Of a stretch of 64,000 nucleotides of DNA, positions 11,557-22,463 are shown one piece after another. Numbering within the stretch: position 1 is the stretch's first letter; the number at the start of each line of letters is the position of its first letter. The translations under genes were made by a program, and so were the position numbers. Source of the stretch: Saccharum officinarum. Lineage: Eukaryota > Streptophyta > Magnoliopsida > Poales > Poaceae. The notes below the pieces were generated by a model, which saw only the letters and a list, made by a program, of their open reading frames with translations, ran no database searches and was not told the origin of the DNA. The stretch lies in NCBI GenBank assembly GCA_020631735.1, contig CM036168.1:103932036-103996035 (forward strand). Direction: 5' to 3'.

Positions 11557-12702
11557 TGTCGGTGTTCGGACCCGAGGGGGTCCTAAACCAACGAGTAAAT
11601 GCTGCGTGTCTCTTTTCTAGATGCTGATGCAAGGAGAACACACGGGGGTTTATCCTGGTTCGGGCAAAAGAAGGCCCTACGTCCAGCGGGAGGGGGGAGA
11701 AGTTTGTATTTTCTTGCACCGAAGTGCTCGTGTAGGGGTTACAAGCATGCGAGAGAGGGCGTCGAGCCCAAGTTTGAAAGAAAGAAAAAAGAGGACAAGG
11801 GTGATTGCTTGAGATATCGATCTCTATCTGGCGTCCTGCCTATTGTCTCTTATGTTTCTTTGTTGTCCGTTCGTCCGTCCCCCTTGTAGAACCCTGGCCT
11901 GCCCTTTTATAGGGCGAGAGGAGGCCAAGACGACGGGGAGCCTTGAGGTGATATTTTGTCGATTCCTGTTGAGCTGACCGTAGCGACGTGCTCTGGGAAT
12001 GGCCGGCCATCCCTGGACACCATGGCGTCGTGGGAGACGAGACGGCGAAATGACCCGGAGCGCCGTGCCACACCGTCCTTCCCTTGCCGTTGAACTGTGC
12101 CGAGCGTTGAGGTTGGGTCGAGGCCGGGTCGAGACCGGATGGATAAGGCCGAATCCCCGAGATTGCGGAGAACGGGCCTTGTCTTATCCTCCCTCGAGGG
12201 TGATCGATGGTAAACAGTGCGCGGTAAGGTGGGTACAGTGACGGTTTTCACCTCCCATCACGGGATGGGCGGTAAAACAGTGAGATCTGACACGGGCATT
12301 GTTCCCACGTCGATCCTGGTCGCAGCCATGCCGGTAGGTGGTAGTAGGTAACCGCATTAAATGCTATGGCTTTTGTCCTGGGGTACGTAAAGAGAAAGAG
12401 TCGAGGCGCTCGACCCGGGCTCACGCGAGTCGGAGTTTTTCCCAGTGGGCGGACGAGCCTCGCACGGGTCGGAGTGCCGTCGAGGTACCTTGCTGTACGG
12501 GATGGGGCGCGGTCGAGATGCCCCGTCGAGCGGGCCTCGTACGAGTCGGAGCCGGAGCGCGGTCGAGGCGCCCCGTCGAGCGGACCTCGTACGAGGCAGA
12601 CTGGATACGCGGTCGAGGCGGGCCGCCTTTTATTGCGGTTTCAGTTGTTTTAGTTTTTTATTAGCGATGGATGTGGGTACCCCCGTTCTGTTGGTACCGA
12701 CA
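11557..12702 (-). repeat. 3' LTR of the Retand-like element
   Basis: On the plus strand it reads TGTCGGTGTTCGGACCCGAG ... TTGGTACCGACA. It is complete, with TG...CA ends, and about 97% identical by eye to the 22362-25927 LTR. The right half is GC-rich, with repeated CGCGGTCGAGGCG / CGAGCGGGCCTCGTACGAG units. Confidence 0.92.
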
Positions 12703-12717
12703 GTAGCCCCCGAGCCT
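12703..12717 (-). promoter_or_regulatory. Polypurine-tract-like site
   Basis: Read on the minus strand, AGGCTCGGGGGCTAC lies directly before the LTR start, where the plus-strand primer of an LTR retrotransposon should be. It is purine-rich but not pure. Confidence 0.5.
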
Positions 12718-12902
12718 TTGGGTGAGTGTGTGATCACTCTCCTAGAGGTTTGTTTGAACTGGAGTCGCAGCGTCGTGATTTTTTCCGGTGCGGCCGCGCG
12801 AGCGCACCCGCCGGGTGTAGCCCCCGAGGCCTCGGTGGAGTGTTAAGACTCCTCTGAGGTCTTGTATTTGTTTTATCGGGGAATGATTCGTTGCGGTCAA
12901 TC

Positions 12903-13868
12903 CCCCGAGCCTCGCGCGCACGAGGTCGATCAGAGTCCCGGCCATCTTTTGCTGTGCGACCCTCACGCTCCTCCTTCAGGAAGGAGGAGGAGGGGTGGGG
13001 AACACCGTACTACCCCTGTTTGGGCGAGTTCCGACGATCTCCGGTGAGCTGCTAGCGGGGGAATTCGAGTGAGAGCCTGTGCCCCAGTCGTTAGGGTTGG
13101 CTAGTGTCCCGGAGGCGCTCTCAAAGATGCCAAGAAGTGGTCGTGTGGATCTCAATTCCCTGCGACAGGATTCCAGGGCTCGACGCCTCCCCCGAGGGGA
13201 TTTCTACGTCGATCTCCTCCTTTGGCCTCGAATACGTCCTAGGGTGCCTCGATAGCGTGGCTCGAGCCCTGGCCATGTACGTGCGCACCCTTGGTCGTCC
13301 CTAACTCTGTTACTCAAGGGTAGCTGTCGAACTCTGGTCGAGGGCCAGCTTTCGATCCCTCAAGGTTTAGGTTTCTGCGGTCGAGGCCCCGAGCCTCGCG
13401 CGCACGAGGTCGATCAGAGTCCCGGCCGTCTTTTGCTGTGCGACCCTCACGCTCCTCCTTCAGGAAGGAGGAAGAGGGGTGGAGAACGTCGTACTACCCT
13501 CGTTTAGGCGAGTTCCGACGGCCTCCGGTGAGCTACTAACGGGGGAATTCGAGTGAGAGCCCGTGCCCCAGTCGTTAGGGGTCGGCTAATGGCCCGGAGG
13601 CGCTCTCAAAGATGCCAAGAAGTGGTCGTGTGGATCTCGATTCCCTGCAATAGGATTCGAGGGCTCGGTGCCTCCCCCGAGGGGATTCCTACGTGGACCT
13701 CCTCCTTTGGCCTCGAATACGTCCTGGGGTGCCTCGAGAGCGTGGCTAGAGCCCTGGCCATGTACGGGCGCACCCCTGGTCGTCCCTAACTCTGTTGCTC
13801 GAGGGTAGCTGTTGAACCCTGGTCGAGGGCCAGCTTCCGCTCCCTCGAGGCTCATACCGGGCTCGGGG
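12903..13868. repeat. Two tandem units of about 483 bp next to the 3' LTR
   Basis: 12903-13386 and 13387-13868 are two diverged copies of one unit. Each starts CCCCGAGCCTCGCGCGCACG and contains CTCCTTCAGGAAGGAGGA, GATGCCAAGAAGTGGTCGTG and CCTCGAATACGTCCT. The same pair occurs in the second Retand-like copy at about 60535-61500, so the duplication predates both insertions. No coding frame is shared. Confidence 0.85.
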
Positions 13869-14264
13869 CCCGTTTTCTAGGTATCTGGGAATATCCGTCC
13901 GTGGATCCCTCCCCCGCCCGTTAGCCGGGCGCGTCTTTTTAGGAGGAGAGGCGAGATCGGCGTGGTAGTGGGCAACGTGGCGTACGGTTACGACGTGGGG
14001 GACGGCCACGTGCCCAATTCCTGCGAGATGTAAGGAAACGGTTAGGTGGGCGCATTTAATGTGGGAAACTGTTCCTACCTTTTCGCGCGGCCGTTGGGAT
14101 TCCGCCTGGGCATATAAAATCAAGGCCTAGGGGTCTGCGTTCCCCACCGGTTCCTTGCGCTCCTACAATCTTCTGCCTCAGACAACCCTTGCCTTATCGC
14201 GCTCTCCGCCCGCGTCGCTACCGCCACCGCATCCTCTCCATCCACCCCCCTTTCGACAGCACCG

Positions 14265-17200
14265 ATGGCAGGAAAGAGCCAGATCCTCCCCGCCGACGAC
14301 TGGGCCGCCTCCTCGGTGACGGAGAGGAGGTTGGAAGAGTTGGTCGAGGACGGGCTGCTGCGGCCAAGGACGAGTCGGTCGCAGCCGGAGTGGATCGCGC
14401 CGCCTCCTTGTCACCGGGAGCCGGCGCCCCCTGAAGGGTACGTGGTGAGCTTCGTCTGCTTCCACGAGCAGGGGTTCGGCGTGCCGGTGTCCGTCTTCAT
14501 GCGCGCGCTCCTCCACTACTACCGGGTGGAGCTTCACCACCTTGCCCCCAACGCCGTCGCGCAGGCCACTATCTTCGTGGTGGTCTGCGAGGGCTACCTT
14601 GGGGTGGAGCCGCAGTGGAACCTGTGGCTTCACCTTTTCAAGGCCGAGCTCTTCACCAAGAAGGCGGGGGAGAAGGGCGTCCTATGCGCGGCTCGAGTAG
14701 GGAGCTGCGTCCTGCAGGTGAGGTCGAGCCGGGTGGATCTGTACATCCCTGCTCGCCTTATCTCTTCGAACAGCGAGTGGCACGAGGGTTGGTTCTACCT
14801 CCGCAACGATGAAAATCAGTTGCCGAGGTACACCGGCCGCGTGCTGACCGCTCGAGAGGATCGCTGGACGTACGGAGTGCCGGAAGTCGAGAAGCCGCGC
14901 CTGGACGCGCTGCTGGCGGCGCTGCAGCAGCTTCGCCTTCGGGGCTTGATGGTCGCGGCGGTGGCCGTGGCCTTCCATCGCCGCAGAGTGATGCCGCTGT
15001 GCCGGCGTCGTCTCCGCCTCGACCAGATGACTCCGGAGGCATCTCTGGAGGGGACCCGGATGTCCCACGAATCCCTTGCCCTCAAGGAGGTCCTCCGGCG
15101 AGTGCGCCGGATGGTTGGGAACTTCAAGGTGGAGGAGGCCAACCGGGTCCCTATGAGACCTACCGAAGGGTTCGAGCCCGTGGTACGTATCTTAGGGCTA
15201 GTATGTTTGCTAATTTCGTTTGTTTTTTGGATTTCGCTGATTTGGTCGAGACCGGCGCGTAGGATTTGTCGGCGCTGCGGGAAACGCGTCCGCCAGTCCC
15301 AGAGGACCGGCTCGCCCGGGAGGCTCGACGTCAGCATGCCTCCAAGAAGAAGCAAACCAAGGAGACGGCCAAGAAGCGGGCAATCCGCAAGGCCAAAGAG
15401 GCGGAGGCGTTGAAGAGGCTCCGGCGCCAGTAGACCATCGACGGGGTCCCCCTGGCGCCGTCGCCTTCCGAGATGATCTCGAGGGAGGACGACGACAGCA
15501 GCGGCGAAGACGACGACGCCCTGTCGCGGTATGAGACCACGACCGGACTGGGGGTCCTTCCCGACATTCACCCCTGCTGGAGCCCATCAGGGGGGCGTCC
15601 TCCTCGGTCGTCGTGGTCGAGGCGTCCGAGGAGGAGGAGAAGACGGAGAAGGAGACGGGCCCCTCGACGGGAGGGGCCGCTTTACCCCGGACCCAGCAAG
15701 AGGGGTCAACGGGGATCCCCGCACCAGCCCAGGCCCTGCAAGCTCGGGCAGGGGCTGGGACGGCGGTACCGGCGTCGTCATCGGCGGCGACGTCGGCAGA
15801 CGTGAGAACCCGAGGCCAGCTGGCCTCGGAGGCACAGAAGGCGCTAGGCGGTGCGTCGGTTGGGGCCCCAAGGAGTGCCCGGCCTGCTGGTGGGGCCGCT
15901 GTGAGGCCACAATCGGCCGTCCCGAGAGGCACAGATCGCACGGGGTCGAGGCCCTTGGTGCCGATTTCTAGGTAAGCGTTTCTGCTTGGTTGTTCTGCCC
16001 TTATCTGGATCCGTTGGCTGACATTTCTTCTCACTTTGCAGGTTAAAGCGGAAGGCGGAGCCGATGGGGCCTACCCCCGTGAAGTCGCTGTGGGCCAGCG
16101 CCGTTGTCCTTAAACGGATGCCGGAGCAGGATGCGGTTTGGGTCCGGTAGGTCGAGGCCGCGAAGGGGCGCCTGCGACAACGGCAGGGGGCAGCGGATGC
16201 CACGGTGGTTGCTGGCCCTGATCCTGCCGTGGAGGGGTCCGAACCGGCGGAGATGGTGGCGCCCGATGCGGTCGAGGCGGGGCCCAGGTCATCGGCGACG
16301 GCCGAGGCTGCCGTCGAGGTCGTGACGGGCAAGGCACCCGTCTGCGGTGCGGAGCGGGCGGGTGCTGACGTGACCATGGAGGAGGTCGCGCCGGCGTCGG
16401 GTCAGGAGGCGGCCCCGGCGAGGGGGTCGCGGCCGCAGCAAGACCCGTCGGCGTAGCCAACGGGTACGGTGGAGGGCGGGGCGGTCGAGCCCCTAACCGG
16501 AGCACCAGAAGAAGAGGCGCCGGCTCCGGGGGCACCAACGGTCGAGGCGCGGGTACCGGAGCCGTCGTCAGTCGAGGCGCCGGCTCCGGAGGCGCCGGCG
16601 GTTGAGGGGCCAGTTCCCTTAGGAGGGCGGGCACCCATGACCATGGACCTTACCCTCGACGACACCCCCCTGGACAAAGGGAAACAAGTGATGGGGGTCG
16701 AGGGGGGCGAGGCCGCGATGAGGCTGGTGCCTCGATGACCGTTGGAGAGGCGGGAACTGCGGGCGAGGCCAGTCCTTCCGCGGGACCGGGAGATGCCCCG
16801 GCCGGGTCGTCGTCGTCATGGCCCGACATCGCCGCGCTGGCGATAGCGCGGACAGAGACACCGAGGTGGGGGGCCGTCCCTCCAGTTTAGGGACGCCGCG
16901 AACCCCGACGCCGAGCCCGTCTTCGTCCTGAACGACAAAGACGAAGTGCACCGATGGGAGTACCTCGAGGGCGTCCGCCGGCACCTTGATCGGTTGCTCG
17001 GAGTGGTGTCCGAGGCCATGCGGAGTACGCGGGATGCCACCGAGGTATGATCAACCCGTCGTCTTTCTCCGTGGTTTTCTTGGTGTCTTTTTCCCTCGGC
17101 TTTTTAACCTTTTCGGTTTTTTCGGATTGCATTCCGGAGCTGAAGGAGTACTCCCGCCGCAAGTCACTCTTCATCCGGGATGAGAGTGGCGTGTGGGCCA

Positions 17201-18211
17201 CGCTATCTCAGCAACGGGTCCTGGTCGAGGAGGCCCAGAAACGGCTTTCCGATCAGAACGCCGAAATGGCTGAGCTGCGCGTCGCGTACGCGGTGGTGAA
17301 AGAGGAGGCGATGCAGGCTTGGACGGCCGAAGCCGTGATGCGTACTGACATGGACAAGGCTCGGGAGGAGGCTGCCCAGGCCCGCAGGGATCTCGAGCCC
17401 CTGTCGGCATGGGTGAAGGAGCTCAAGGAGGATGTCTCCCAGGTTAGCCGTCAGCGCGACGCCCTCAACGTCGAGGTCGAGCAGGCCGCCGCTCGTTCTA
17501 ATGCTCTGAAGGATGAGGTCACGACGCTGAAGGGAGCCATCCAAGAGAAGGACACAGCTCTCGAGGCTGCTTGGCAAGAGATCGAGGCGCTAAAGGTGAC
17601 CATCAGTAACAAGGACAGCGCCCTCATAGGGCTCGAGCGGACGTGCGGGGGGCTTCGCAACGAGATCGTGGGCCTGCAGACCCATATCGAGGGTAAGTGT
17701 GATTGTTACGGCCACGACGTTGAGGGCGTCGTGCTGGGTATTGATTTGTTTATCGTGTTTCAGAGCTAGAGAGGGAGAATCGAGAGGCCCAATCTTCTGC
17801 CAACTCCTTCCAGAGCCTTCTTGAAGCCGAGATCCGGAGGACCCAGCTGCTCCAGGGCGCGATCACCACCGTGTGTGACGGCCTAGGGGTCGAGCCTGAT
17901 GCCGACACCGGGGAAGATGTTCCGGGGAACTCTTCGTCCGTCGGATGGTGGTGCTGGGCCGCCTTGCCCGGGAGAAGATACGGGACGACCTCCATCACGG
18001 CGTAAAGAGGGCGCTGGCCATTGTCCGATCAGGGTTTGTGTTCGACATGAAGCTCGTCACTGAGGGCTTCATCACAGACCCGGATCGGACGGACGAGGAG
18101 AACGAGGATGCCTGCCTGGAGCTGATTGAAGCCGCGGAAGAGCCTGGAAGTCGTCTGGCCTCGCTTTTTGAAGCCGAGGTGGTTTCGCCTGCTGACGATG
18201 AGGGCCTGTGA
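14265..18211 (+). pseudogene. Antisense gene of the Retand-like element (putative gypsy-type transposon family), five exons, broken
   Basis: This gene runs opposite to gag-pol. Exon 1 (14265-15182, from the ATG of MAGKSQILPADD) resembles the grass 'putative gypsy type transposon' domain (Pfam Transposase_28 as I recall it). Candidate splice sites are GTACGTAT at 15183 with GCGTAG to 15262, GTAAGCG at 15972 with TTTGCAG to 16041, GTATGATC at 17045 with TTCCGGAG to 17139, and GTAAGTG at 17693 with GTGTTTCAG to 17763. Exon 2 has a Lys/Arg-rich helix and an acidic Ser/Asp stretch; exon 3 is Ala/Pro/Glu-rich; exon 4 is a long coiled coil (about 17140-17692); exon 5 ends EVVSPADDEGL at 18211. Two breaks are visible: an in-frame TAG at 15431-15433 and a frameshift near 17940. 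The function of these antisense proteins is unknown. The splice model is an inference from consensus sites and frame continuity. Confidence 0.75.
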
Positions 18212-18399
18212 GCCAAATCTGGGCATGAAGGCCCATGTAATAAGTTAGTATTTTGAATTTTGGTCGTGGTGGCCTCGAAGGCCCTAAGAACTCGAAACAT
18301 AAACCGGTTCGTGGTTAATTAAGTTTTATTCGAGCTTTTCTTCCCTTTATCGCTTGGATCGTGTTCTCGCGTGATTTACTTAGCACGCAGTTGCATCCT

Positions 18400-18720
18400 T
18401 TGGCGTAAGGGAGCGAGTGGAGGTACCGTAGCCTCAGGGGCGTAAGTGATCTCTCGGCTCAACTGCCCTCGAGCTTCAGGGTGATGTTGCGGCCTTGTAA
18501 ATCGTGTGAGAGCTTGATCTAAGCGACAGGGGGTATGTTCTTTTTCAAAGTTAGGAACCGTTATTTAGATCTCCCTAGCGTGAAGTCGCACCTCTAAAAG
18601 GTGTGGGGTGAGTGGAGGTACCGTAGCCTCGGAGGCGTAGGTGATACTCCTGACTCGAGAGCCCTTTCGAACCTTAGGGTGCTCTTGCAGCGAAGTCGAT
18701 CTAAGAAGCGGTTCTTAAAT
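18400..18720. repeat. Diverged direct repeat, spacing about 195 bp
   Basis: GAGTGGAGGTACCGTAGCCTC occurs at 18415 and again at 18610, each followed by related sequence (GGCGTAAGTGAT / GGCGTAGGTGAT, then CGAGAGCCC-like text). It lies between the end of the antisense gene and the integrase fragment. No gene lies in 18212-18890. Confidence 0.65.
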
Positions 18721-18891
18721 TTAAAAAAGAGCATAAGTTTTTTCGGGGACTGGGGGGTTCCCCCCTTGTAGCCCCCGAGGGAGGGTCGATTCTGGGAGTG
18801 CAGAGTCAATCCTTCCTCATTGTGAAACGAAAGTTTGAACATCGATGTATTCTTTATTGACGAAAAAGAAACTACAGAGCCTCGAGGCTTT

Positions 18892-19365
18892 TTAAGGAAA
18901 GAAGCGACGTAGCTGTTCAATGTTCCAAGCGTTGGTGAGGATTTTGCCCTTCTCGTTGGATAGCTTGTAGGTGCCCGGCTTTAGTACTTCTGCGATGATG
19001 TACGGCCCTTCCCTTGGTGGCATGAGCTTGTGTCGTCCCTTGGTGTTCTGGTTCCGCCGTAGCACCAAGTCGCCGACGTTGAGGTCACGCTTGCGGACGT
19101 GTCTGTCGTGGTAGCGTCGAAGACCCTGCTGGTACCTGGCAGAATACAACAGAGCCACATCTCGGGCTTCCTCGAGCTGGTCGAGGGCGTCCTGTCTTGT
19201 GGCGTCGTTATTTCTTTCATTGTAGGCCTTTAACCTTGGGGATCTGTATTCTATATCAGTTGGGAGCATAGCCTCAGACCCATAGACTAAGAAGAACGGA
19301 GTGAACCCCGTGGCTCGACTCGGCATTGTTCTTAGGCTCCATAGGACCGAGGATATGCTTCACCG
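18892..19365 (-). pseudogene. Integrase C-terminal fragment of the Retand-like element
   Basis: The minus-strand frame from VLWSLRTMPSRATGFTPFF to the stop after NIEQLRRFFP is the end of a gypsy integrase. It has the FLVYGSEAMLPTD motif that closes the core region, a helical stretch (RYQQGLRRYHDRHVR) and the GPY/F-like module (REGPYIIAEVLKPGTYKL). There is no chromodomain, as expected for the Tat lineage. The catalytic D,D,E residues are absent because everything upstream to the start of RT is deleted. Confidence 0.85.
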
Positions 19366-20149
19366 GTTTGGATCCGGCCCGGATTTCCAAGGCGTGCTCG
19401 GCGACTTCCCTAGGTATGCCCGGCATATCCGAGGGACTCCACGCAAAGATGTCGACATTTACGCGAAGAAAGTCGACGAGCACTGCTTCCTATTTAGGAT
19501 CGAGGGTGGCGCTGACGTTCAGCGCCTTTCCCTTGGGATCAGTGGGGTCGAGGGGTACGAGTTTGACATCTTCCATGGGCTCGAAGCTGCCGGCATGGCG
19601 TTTTGGGTCGGGAATCGCATTGGCGAGGCCGTCGAGGTCTGTAGCCAAGATCGCCGACTCCAAAACAGCCTCGCCGCGCTCGACGCACTCGACGTCGCAC
19701 TCGTAGGCATGTTCATATGAGGGCCCTATAGTGATGATACCGTTTGGGCCTGGCATCTTGAGCTTGAGGTAGGTGTAGTTCGGGATTGCCATGAACCTGG
19801 CGTAGCATGGGCGCCTTAGGATAGCGTGGTACGTTCCACGGAATCCGACTACTTCAAAAGTGAGAGTCTCCTTTCTGAAGTTGGCCGGTGTGCCAAAACA
19901 AACAGGCAGATCGACCCGTCCGAGGGGTTCCGCCCGTTTCCCCGGCACGACTCCGTGGAAGCCCCCGACGCTAGGTTGGAGGCACACTCTCTCGATCCCC
20001 AGAAGGTCGAGGGTCTAGGAGTAGATGATGTTGAGGCTGCTTCCGCCGTCCATGAGCACCTTGGTAAGGCGTGTGTTGGCGATGACGAGGTCAACAACGA
20101 GCGGATAGACTCCCGGGTTGGGGACGTAGTCTAGGTGGTCGTCACGGTC
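19366..20149 (-). pseudogene. Protease and start of reverse transcriptase, truncated
   Basis: Reading right to left: an aspartic-protease-like segment with the DGGSS active-site region (VLMDGGSSLNIIYS) and a conserved downstream stretch (FRGTYHAILRRPCYARFM), an acidic linker, and the RT start (VDIFAWSPSDMPGIPREVAE, then EIRAGSKPVK). The frame breaks near 20000 and again just before 19480. RT stops at KPVK, before any catalytic motif, and the sequence jumps to the integrase end. Only the N-terminal edge of RT remains. Confidence 0.8.
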
Positions 20150-22300
20150 GAAAGTGATGGCCACCGCAGACCAATCAAGGAAGCGGGGGACTGCCGTTTG
20201 TACGGAGAAAACCTCACGCCGTTCTCGCTTGCGCTGGCACGCCGAGAGGCGGGTCGAGGGCCCTCCGTAGATCATAAAGCAGTCGTGGATCTCGGAGAAT
20301 CCCCCGTCCTTGTCATCACTCTTAGGGTCCTCCTTCTTATCGTCCTTCTTGACGCCGGCACCCCCAAAGTACCTGCGAAGCATATGACAGTCTTCGAGGT
20401 TATGGTTAGTGGGTCCCTTATGGTAGGGACACGACTCTTTGAGCATTTTGTCGAAGATGCCCCCGTCGGGGGGGCCTCGAGGCTTCTTGTGCTCGGTAGC
20501 AGCGACGAGCTTCGTCGGCCGGGGCCTCGAGCTTGCCCTGCTAGCCTTTTTTCTTCTTGCGGTTGTTTCTCTTAGAGCCCCGGGTGGAGCTCGCAGGATC
20601 GTCGACCTTCTGCTTCCCCCTTTCCAGGTCGCCACCAAAGATTGCACCAACCGCCTCCTCGTCGGCGGCGAAGTTGGTGACAATGTCCATCAACCCGTTG
20701 GCAGTGAGTGGAGTGTTATGGCCCAATTCTCGGACCAACTCTTTACAGGTGGTGCCGGAGAGAAAGGCCATAATTATGTCGGAGTCGGTGACGTTGGGGA
20801 GCTCGGTACGCTGCCGGGAGAAGCGCCGGATGTAATCCCGGAGGGATTCACCTGGTTTCTGCTTGCAGCTACGGAGGTCCCACGAGTTGCCGGGGCGCAT
20901 GTAGGTCCCCTTGAAATTTCCCTCGAACACCCTTACGAGATTGTCCCAGTCGTGGATCTGTCGAGGTGGGAGATCCTCAAGCCAGGCTCAGGCGGTGTCA
21001 GAGAGGAACAGGGGGAGTTGTCGAATGATGACCCGGTCGTCGGTGGCCCCGTCCAGCTGGCACGCCAAGCGGAAATCGGCGAGCCAAAGTTCGGATTTGG
21101 TTTCGCCGTTGTACTTGGTGAGAGTCGTGGGGGGGCGAAACTGAGCTGGGAGCACCGTCTCACGGATAGCCTTACTGAAGACCCAAGGGTTCGGGGGCTC
21201 GGGTGAAGGGCTACGATCTTCTGAACTGTCGTAGCGTCCGCCCTGTAGACGTGGTAGCCTCGAGGCACGCCGTCACCGTGCTTGCGCGTGCGGCGCTCGA
21301 CGATGTTGCCACGGGTGTCTCGAGGCTCGTGATCGTTGGTGGTGGGCTCAGGGGCCGGAGCTACCCGGTTTCGCCGGGCAGGCTCGGGGTGAACCGAGGC
21401 TTCTCTCTCCTATCGGGAGGGCTCGATGATCGGCTCTGAGGCTGTCTCGCGTCGCCTCGAGACAGAGCTCTCGGCCTGCTGCATGGCGGCGGTCTCGAGG
21501 AGTTCTCGGATTTCATCTCCGACTAGCTCTTCGTCCTCTGATTCCGAAGTGCTTTCAACATCGATGTTGAAGCATTCACGGGTCAGATCATAGGTGTCGT
21601 CAGCCGAGTCGGAGTCAGAAGCGCCAAAGTAGTAGTATGACGGGGGAATGTGTGGCCGTTGCAAATCGTCACTGGGGTTGCGACGTTGAGAAGCAGTCAC
21701 ATGGGGCTCTGTTTCCGGTGTCTCCGTAGAGTCCCGATAATCAGAAGCCGGTGTGGATGCAACGAGGTCCAGAGTAGAGCATAGATGGTGCCCGGGGAGT
21801 TCCTCATAAGTACTCATGCGAGTGCTCACGGAAGATGCGTATACCCGGGCAGCCAAGTCTAGCCCAAACGGGAATGGTGATGGAGATGTTGCTGCACGGG
21901 CCGGAATGGATGCTCCGGACAGTGGTGTCTCACCGGACGGGGGAGCGGCGGGATTCTCCGTCGGTATGTTACCCTCAGTCAAGCTCGTCCTACCCAAACC
22001 TTCCACAAGGAGATCTGGGCCGGCTCCTGGCTGGGGGGTGCCGGACCGGGGGATCCCATCACCCTCTGCGAGGTGAAGATGGTGGTTGTACCGGGCTCGT
22101 CGTCGTCGGGCGGCCCACGCCCGCCTAGAGCGACGGTACCGGCGGATTGCTCCCCCGGGCTGGGAGAGCTCATAGTCCTCGTCGGTTGGGTGCCTGGGTG
22201 GAAGTAGGACCATATCGTAGCCATAGCCAAGCGACATGAACTCCAAACTCCCGAACCAGATCACCGTGGCCAACGGAATAGGGCGTTCGGGGTCAGCCAT
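20150..22300 (-). pseudogene. gag of the Retand-like element, broken
   Basis: The first ATG (22300) opens MADPERPIPLATVIWFGSLE about 60 bases after the primer-binding-like site. A 296-residue open frame stops at 21410. Homology continues in other frames with a retrotransposon-gag capsid-like domain (WLADFRLACQLDGATDDRV, then FEGNFKGTYMRPGNSWDLRS and RFSRQRTELPNV), interrupted by a TGA near 20990 and by frameshifts near 21150. Next come a basic linker and a CPYHKGPTNHNLEDC knuckle-like motif. It encoded the structural protein of the particle and is no longer translatable as one product. Confidence 0.8.
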
Positions 22301-22337
22301 CTAGGAAAAAAGGCGAGAAAGCGACGTTGGCACGCAG

Positions 22338-22360
22338 CGATCCCCTACCTAGCGCGCCAA
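22338..22360 (-). promoter_or_regulatory. Primer-binding-site-like sequence
   Basis: On the minus strand, one base after the 5' LTR, the sequence reads TTGGCGCGCTAGGTAGGGG. Position and TGG start fit a tRNA primer site; I do not assign the tRNA. It fixes the element's orientation. Confidence 0.75.
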
Positions 22361-22463
22361 CTGTCGGTGTTCGGACCCGAGGGGGTCCTAAACCAACGAG
22401 TAAATGCTGCGTGTCTCTTTCCTGGATGGTGATGCAAGGAGAACATACGGGGGTTTATCCTGG

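Noticed and set aside
14265..15413. The 382-codon frame as a host gene
   Set aside because: It lies between the LTRs of a retrotransposon and has a second copy at the same place in another element; it reads through a splice site at its 3' end.
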